Shown: positions 7,476 through 10,050 of the stretch, one piece after another
Numbering within the stretch: position 1 is the first letter of the stretch
Layout of the letters: each line of letters opens with the position of its first letter
Source of the DNA: Chloroflexota bacterium
GTDB lineage: Bacteria; Chloroflexota; Anaerolineae; B4-G1
Length of the DNA stretch: 10,050 nt
Assembly: GCA_024232355.1 (NCBI GenBank)
Contig: JAAEPW010000795.1
Coordinates: forward strand, 1 to 10,050
Direction: 5' to 3'
The notes under the pieces: model-generated
Databases searched by the model: none
What the model was told of the DNA's origin: nothing
The model's input: the letters and a program-made list of their open reading frames with translations, nothing else
Made by a program: the position numbers and the translations under genes

Positions 7476-7916
7476 TCACGCTATTTCCAAGAAATCGAAT
7501 TCAGCAACATGGTCTGTCCCGACAGGGCTACAGGCACATACGCCGCTCTGAACAACGTCATCCTCACTATGCAGGTGTGCTATTCGCATCTGCGACCAAG
7601 GATCATTTCCCGATTTGAACTCGACAAGATAATCCATACCTTCCTTACTCACCCGAAACTCGATCTCGTTATTTCCAGGCCAAAATCCTGCGTGGACCAA
7701 TCCGAATAGCCAAAGTTTGTAACGACCGTGCCCAAACGGCTCAATGTTTCATTCTCGTATTCCACCGAGGTCTCGAGCCAAAAATCTGTCTTTCCCGGCT
7801 TGATCATCAGGCTGTCACGTTCGATCTTTCATTCCTTTGGTTCATTGAACCAATAAAGTGATGATGAAATCTCACCTTGATCAAAATCCTCACGGAACAA
7901 ACTCTGCCATTTGGCC
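7476..7916 (-). pseudogene. Broken DUF1349 (concanavalin A-like) gene upstream of the kinase
   Basis: Two minus frames must be joined to read this gene. The 5' part begins near 7916 and reads LFREDFDQGE...LYWFNEPKE, then a TGA at 7829-7831 where the family has Trp (NEPK.W). It continues with LMIKPGKTDFW and TSVEYENETLSRLGTVVTN, then GYSDWSTQDF. Near 7675-7687 the frame shifts by one base. The 3' part has PGNNEIEFRVSKEG, QMRIAHLH and GVCACSP, and ends at TGA 7476-7478. These blocks match the DUF1349 family in order. The stretch usually found between TDFW and the WL.TS.EYE block appears to be missing, which suggests an internal deletion of about 60 codons. No start codon is evident, because a TAG (7917-7919) closes the frame. 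The gene was nine bases upstream of the kinase in the same direction and may have been co-transcribed with it. Family assignment is from memory of its motifs. Confidence 0.75.
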
Positions 7917-8055
7917 TATCCCCCACTATCATCTACCGACACAAGAACGCCAACATTGCAGCCAAGGGCGTCGCGACTCTTTCTACTTTACCCACTCATG
8001 ATATTCCAGATCAAGTCGAAAGTCAAAACACGATGTACGCTCCCCCTTGCCCTAA
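7917..8055. other. Short stretch without a recognised feature
   Basis: This lies between the broken DUF1349 gene (minus) and the N-terminal recD2-like remnant (plus). A plus frame beginning with the ATG at 7877 runs to 8119, but its product is unrecognised and it overlaps both remnants. I see no clear promoter, hairpin or RNA gene. Confidence 0.3.
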
Positions 8056-8199
8056 CCAACCCTTGTCGATAAAAGCATTACGATCACCGGCGTCAAAGAG
8101 TACCTGGCATCCAGCCTGATCAAAGGCATCGGCCCCAAGACGGATAAGAAGATCACCGAATCCTGGAACGAGCATCAAAGCATTCGCCGAGTGATACAT
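8056..8199 (+). pseudogene. N-terminal remnant of a RecD2-like helicase
   Basis: After a TAA at 8053-8055 the plus frame reads DKSITITGVKEYLASSLIKG, IGPKTDKKITESWNEHQSIR, then RV. The part GVKEYLASSLIKGIGP matches the start of the helix-hairpin-helix region of RecD2 (G[IV].[RK]YL.S.LIKGIGP). The part KITESWNEHQSIRRV matches the end of that region (I..SW.EQ.AIR.VM). About 45 residues that normally separate them, including a second GIGP hairpin, are gone. The deletion therefore seems to have joined the two GIGP segments. Similarity stops at about 8199, although the frame stays open to a TAG at 8254-8256. There is no start codon. The C-terminal remnant at 8435-8576 lies in the same orientation and may be the other end of the same gene. 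Confidence 0.7.
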
Positions 8200-8227
8200 G
8201 GCCGAGCAGCAGATCAGCAAGCAAGGT

Positions 8228-8431
8228 TGTTCAGTTCTAGCCTTCCAAGGCTCTAGCCCTCGGGACGAGGCTATTTAGGGTAGAAAATTACTCGCAAACC
8301 GATGTTTTGTTGCATGGGCCGCCCCGGGACCCTGTACTTGGCAGCACCTGTCCTGGACCGACAGGTACAGGGTTCAGGACAAGTGCGGTGGCCGTGAGCA
8401 TTTTATGTCGAAAATCCGCTAGAACTGAACA
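8228..8431. repeat. 204-bp hairpin-rich block bounded by a perfect 14-bp inverted repeat
   Basis: TGTTCAGTTCTAGC (8228-8241) recurs as its exact reverse complement at 8418-8431. Inside are three more hairpins: AGCCTT/AAGGCT (8239-8252); TAGCCCTCG with CGAGGCTA (8254-8273, one bulged base); and a nested stem in which the continuous right arm 8360-8373 pairs with 8347-8352 and, after a 10-base bulge, with 8329-8336. The block fills the gap between the N- and C-terminal recD2-like remnants. It could be a small non-autonomous mobile element (MITE-like) or a structured RNA. I see no target-site duplication at its edges and no transposase, so the mobile-element reading is unproven. Confidence 0.5.
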
Positions 8432-8434
8432 GCC

Positions 8435-8576
8435 CTGACTCGGGATGTTTGTTATCCGCGCTATCACGCGAACCAAGGGACTGGTCATGTTGGTGAGGAG
8501 ACGATGGGCCATGGGCATCACCGTCAACAATGACAAGGTACGCAAGCGGTATTTGGGGTTACAAGCTCGGTTGAGG
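8435..8576 (+). pseudogene. C-terminal remnant of a RecD2-like helicase (copy 2)
   Basis: From the ATG at 8445 the plus frame reads FVIRAITRTKGLVMLV, then WAMGITVNNDKVRKRYLGLQ and ARLRQ. This matches the RecD2 C-terminus (TAVTRAK.LVVLVG...A.AI.VNN.KV..RY..L..RL). The preceding bases 8435-8459 give LTRDVCY in another frame, where the family has LTRN.LYT, so a frameshift lies near 8446-8465. The family's normal stop after ARLR is lost and the frame runs on. The sequence differs clearly from the copy at 3571-3717, for example WAMGITVNNDKV against SAANNDKV, so these are remnants of two different genes or copies. Confidence 0.75.
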
Positions 8577-8595
8577 CAAAGCACACAAAATCCAT

Positions 8596-8624
8596 TTGCC
8601 CCGCCCACTTTATTGTGTTACAAT
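8596..8624 (+). promoter_or_regulatory. Sigma70-type promoter of the two-helix membrane protein gene
   Basis: The -35 box TTGCCC (8596-8601) and -10 box TACAAT (8619-8624) are separated by the ideal 17 bases. Transcription would start near 8630, which places the ATG at 8623-8625 inside the -10 box. The true start codon should then lie downstream, as chosen for the next gene. Confidence 0.6.
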
Positions 8625-8667
8625 GCCTGCTCAATCGTGGACAAAATCGTCTCTATGGAGTGTGATC

Positions 8668-9318
8668 GTGATATATGTTCTAGTTATAATCGTTCTAGCC
8701 ATCCTTCTCCTAGCCCTCATACTTGGGATCGCCATCGGCCTGGGTTGGCTACTGACGCTGTTTCTTCCCTTTACCCTGTTCGAGGGAACGATCTTGGTGA
8801 TGGCTGCCTCGACCATCATTGGGAGTGTCGGGTACAACCTAGTTCGTGATCTCTCTGACTTTGAGGATGAAGACGAGGAGGAGGAGGAAGATGACGAGAA
8901 AGACGAATACTACTTTGACATTCCAACCTCTCGATTCTTCAAAACTCGCGCCGAACAAACCTGGGAAACTTGGGTCCGGCACGAGATCGCCAACGACATC
9001 TATGTCGAGTTCCAGGCTGCCCCCAAGCGGATCGCTCCGATGGGCGACCAGCAGTTGCAGGAATTGGCCATTCGCCTAGCAGATACCGCAGTCGCCATCC
9101 TCAAGGCCAAATCATCCGGTACCAAACACCTCAGAATCACCAAGACGGCGATGGAACGGCAAATGACAAAAAGCGGGCAGCGGCCCTACGATGACAACAT
9201 CCTAAGTTTGGCCGTGGAGGCCATCAGTTTGAGTCTGGATCACTACTATGGGAATTTCATCAAGGTCATCCGGGGCAGGTTGTGGAATGAGCCCACGGAC
9301 ATGTTCAGCACCGGTTAA
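8668..9318 (+). CDS. Unrecognised two-helix membrane protein with an acidic stretch
   Basis: I do not recognise this 216-residue family. The N-terminus has two hydrophobic helices (about 3-31 and 35-57) split by a Pro-containing turn. An extremely acidic segment follows (64-80, 15 of 17 residues Asp or Glu), then a soluble domain of about 130 residues rich in Trp, Arg and helical patterns (for example TWETWVRHEI and LADTAVAILKAK). The GTG at 8668 is chosen because GGAG (8657-8660) lies seven bases upstream and the promoter predicts an RNA start near 8630. The ATG at 8623 would add 15 residues, but it lacks a ribosome binding site and overlaps the -10 box. The short hydrophilic hairpin turn suggests that both ends lie on the same side of the membrane, probably the cytoplasm. 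The stop codon TAA overlaps that of the convergent gene at 9315-9521. Open frame, promoter and codon pattern make it a real gene. The function is unknown. Confidence 0.82.
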   Translation: MIYVLVIIVLAILLLALILGIAIGLGWLLTLFLPFTLFEGTILVMAASTIIGSVGYNLVRDLSDFEDEDEEEEEDDEKDEYYFDIPTSRFFKTRAEQTWETWVRHEIANDIYVEFQAAPKRIAPMGDQQLQELAIRLADTAVAILKAKSSGTKHLRITKTAMERQMTKSGQRPYDDNILSLAVEAISLSLDHYYGNFIKVIRGRLWNEPTDMFSTG

Positions 9319-9521
9319 CGATCCGCACTGACAGGACTGTATCTGCGTGGACAATCTTGTTCTCCCTGCCCTTGAACGTGGCGATAGAACCAAGAAACAT
9401 TGCCGTCCATTCGACGACGTCTGCGCTTGACCACGGCGGCACCACATGTAGGGCATTGAGCCTTTTCTGGTGAATCGGGACCAGCTTGAACAAGGCTCCC
9501 GTTCATACTAACCTCATCCAT
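9315..9521 (-). CDS. Small zinc-ribbon-like protein
   Basis: The 68-residue protein has C23-x2-C26 in the context CPTCG, a basic run KRRRRR (32-37), H48 and C57 followed by Pro. This looks like a one-metal zinc ribbon (Cys-Cys with His/Cys), with the segment MDGNVSWFYRH between the metal-binding ends. I do not know a named family. A nucleic-acid or protein-binding role is only a guess from the zinc site and the basic patch. The ATG at 9521 gives the longest ATG-started frame. The ATG at 9506 (63 residues) has the better ribosome binding site, GAGG five bases upstream, and may be the true start. A weak promoter lies at 9539-9567. The TAA stop shares bases 9315-9318 (TTAA) with the stop of the membrane protein gene on the other strand. 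The translation reads more like a protein than the antisense frames over the same bases do. Confidence 0.6.
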   Translation of the reverse strand: MDEVSMNGSLVQAGPDSPEKAQCPTCGAAVVKRRRRRMDGNVSWFYRHVQGQGEQDCPRRYSPVSADR

Positions 9522-9538
9522 ACTGTAACATCCCAACC

Positions 9539-9567
9539 AAGATACGCATTAGAGATATCATTCCCAA
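9539..9567 (-). promoter_or_regulatory. Weak promoter candidate for the zinc-ribbon gene
   Basis: On the minus strand TTGGGA (9567-9562) and TATCTT (9544-9539) are 17 bases apart, with four of six consensus bases in each box. Transcription would start near 9532. That leaves only 11 bases before the ATG at 9521 but about 26 before the ATG at 9506. Confidence 0.35.
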
Positions 9568-9683
9568 GTGATGAAACTAGTGCGAGTAAACAAGTACAAA
9601 CATCGTCGTCTCCTAACTCGACGATGCGCGACATTTGATCAACATTCAAATTCAGTACCCATCAAGGTAAGCAAACGCACTCG

Positions 9684-9884
9684 TTATTCAAGTCTCAAGC
9701 ACGCGGCCGCATCACCGATAATAACATAATTTTGGGCATCGTTGCGGCATATCCATAGATCAGAAAAGTCTATCGGGTCGGGTTGCAAACCATCTTCTTC
9801 TTGATCCTCTATTAGACTCAGCAAGTCGGTACTCAGATCAGCATATTTTGGCTCTTTGGGATTTCGCGGGGTCAGTCGCAGACC
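9684..9884 (-). pseudogene. C-terminal remnant resembling CHAT/caspase-like proteins
   Basis: The minus frame from 9884 to the TAA at 9684-9686 encodes 66 residues with no usable ATG. A TAG (9885-9887) closes the frame upstream. The translation includes YADLSTDLLSLIED and PDPIDFSDLWICRNDAQNYV followed by IIGD. The ending W....NDARNY[VI]I[LI]GDPAVRL is one I associate with the extreme C-terminus of CHAT-domain (caspase-like) proteins of filamentous bacteria. Here AAACLRL replaces PAVRL, so the last conserved Pro is lost. The catalytic part is absent, so this is a gene-end fossil. The alternative is a short unknown gene with a TTG start. Resemblance is from memory, hence the modest confidence. 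Confidence 0.5.
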
Positions 9885-9935
9885 CTAAAGGTTTTGGTGC
9901 AAAATATGACGAGGTACTGGTTCAGTTGAATGGGA

Positions 9936-10049
9936 TTACGATGTAGACGAGGTTTCCATACCTCGTAGAGCCTTACGCGCTATGGAAAGCGCGGCTACAA
10001 GCTCAATTTCGAGCCACAACAGACTATTCTCTAAAAATCCCACCCAACT
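9936..10049 (-). CDS. Possible 3' end of a gene entering from the right (uncertain)
   Basis: One minus frame is open from the window edge to a TAA at 9936-9938 and would give 37 residues, including LENSLLWLEIELVAALSIAR and KALRGMETSSTS. The amphipathic, helical look is protein-like, but I recognise no family. The region also forms the paired hairpins described at 9947-9993, so a chance open frame is quite possible. Confidence 0.2.
   Translation of the reverse strand, partial: SWVGFLENSLLWLEIELVAALSIARKALRGMETSSTS
9947..9993. other. Two adjacent hairpins with complementary loops
   Basis: Hairpin 1 is ACGAGGT (9947-9953), loop TTCCAT, ACCTCGT (9960-9966). Hairpin 2 is CGCGCT (9976-9981), loop ATGGAA, AGCGCG (9988-9993). 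The two 6-base loops are exact reverse complements and, with one flanking base on each side, form an 8-base inverted repeat (9953-9960 with 9981-9988). The RNA could form a loop-loop kissing contact, or switch to one long hairpin. No T-run follows on either strand, so it is not a simple terminator. Confidence 0.5.
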
Positions 10050-10050
10050 G

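Noticed and set aside
6777..7709. Plus-strand open frame of 310 codons opposite the kinase and DUF1349 remnant
   Set aside because: It is antisense to the kinase domain with intact motifs. The frame is an effect of codon bias.
8288..8608. Minus-strand frame of 106 codons
   Set aside because: It crosses the inverted-repeat block and runs antisense to the RecD2-like C-terminal remnant, and its translation is unrecognised.
1..10050. CRISPR array, tRNA or rRNA gene
   Set aside because: I saw no regularly spaced repeats of the right length and no tRNA or rRNA signatures. The heptamer array is far too short to be a CRISPR.

Overview
The window looks like a piece of a Chloroflexota (Chloroflexi) chromosome. 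This is inferred from gene style: a large fusion of Ser/Thr kinase, NB-ARC-type ATPase and TPRs, a proline-rich FHA membrane protein, an MrfA/YprA helicase and small orphan genes. I did no database search, so the placement is moderate at best.

Layout. A sigma70-type promoter (161-188) drives an FHA-domain membrane protein (227-829, +), which ends at a strong hairpin terminator (857-895). The terminator's U-tract is also the last codons of the convergent gene, an 861-residue MrfA/YprA-type DNA-repair helicase (887-3472, -). That helicase carries an HNH nuclease-like domain just before its C-terminal DUF1998/Cys4 region and a heptamer repeat array translated in frame. A decayed stretch follows: the C-terminal end of a RecD2-like helicase (3571-3717, +) still sits in front of an intact terminator (3735-3771). 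Next is the largest gene, a 1158-residue kinase/NB-ARC/TPR protein (3990-7466, -). Nine bases upstream of it lies a broken DUF1349 gene (7476-7916, -) with a nonsense codon, a frameshift and a probable internal deletion.

The right part holds more fossils. An N-terminal RecD2-like piece (8056-8199, +) and a second C-terminal RecD2-like piece (8435-8576, +) flank a 204-bp hairpin-rich block bounded by a perfect 14-bp inverted repeat (8228-8431). After a good promoter (8596-8624) comes an unrecognised two-helix membrane protein with a very acidic stretch (8668-9318, +). It converges with a small zinc-ribbon-like gene (9315-9521, -), and the two stop codons share one TTAA. The right edge has a C-terminal remnant resembling CHAT/caspase-like proteins (9684-9884, -) and two adjacent hairpins with complementary loops (9947-9993).

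How the genes relate. The kinase would phosphorylate Ser/Thr, and FHA domains bind phosphothreonine, so the two intact signalling genes could belong to one pathway. They are about 3 kb apart and convergent in orientation, so this is inference only. The helicase and the three recD2 fragments are all repair-type genes. The most distinctive feature is the density of gene fossils around the kinase gene, most of them lacking a start codon and visible only by translating and comparing with known families.
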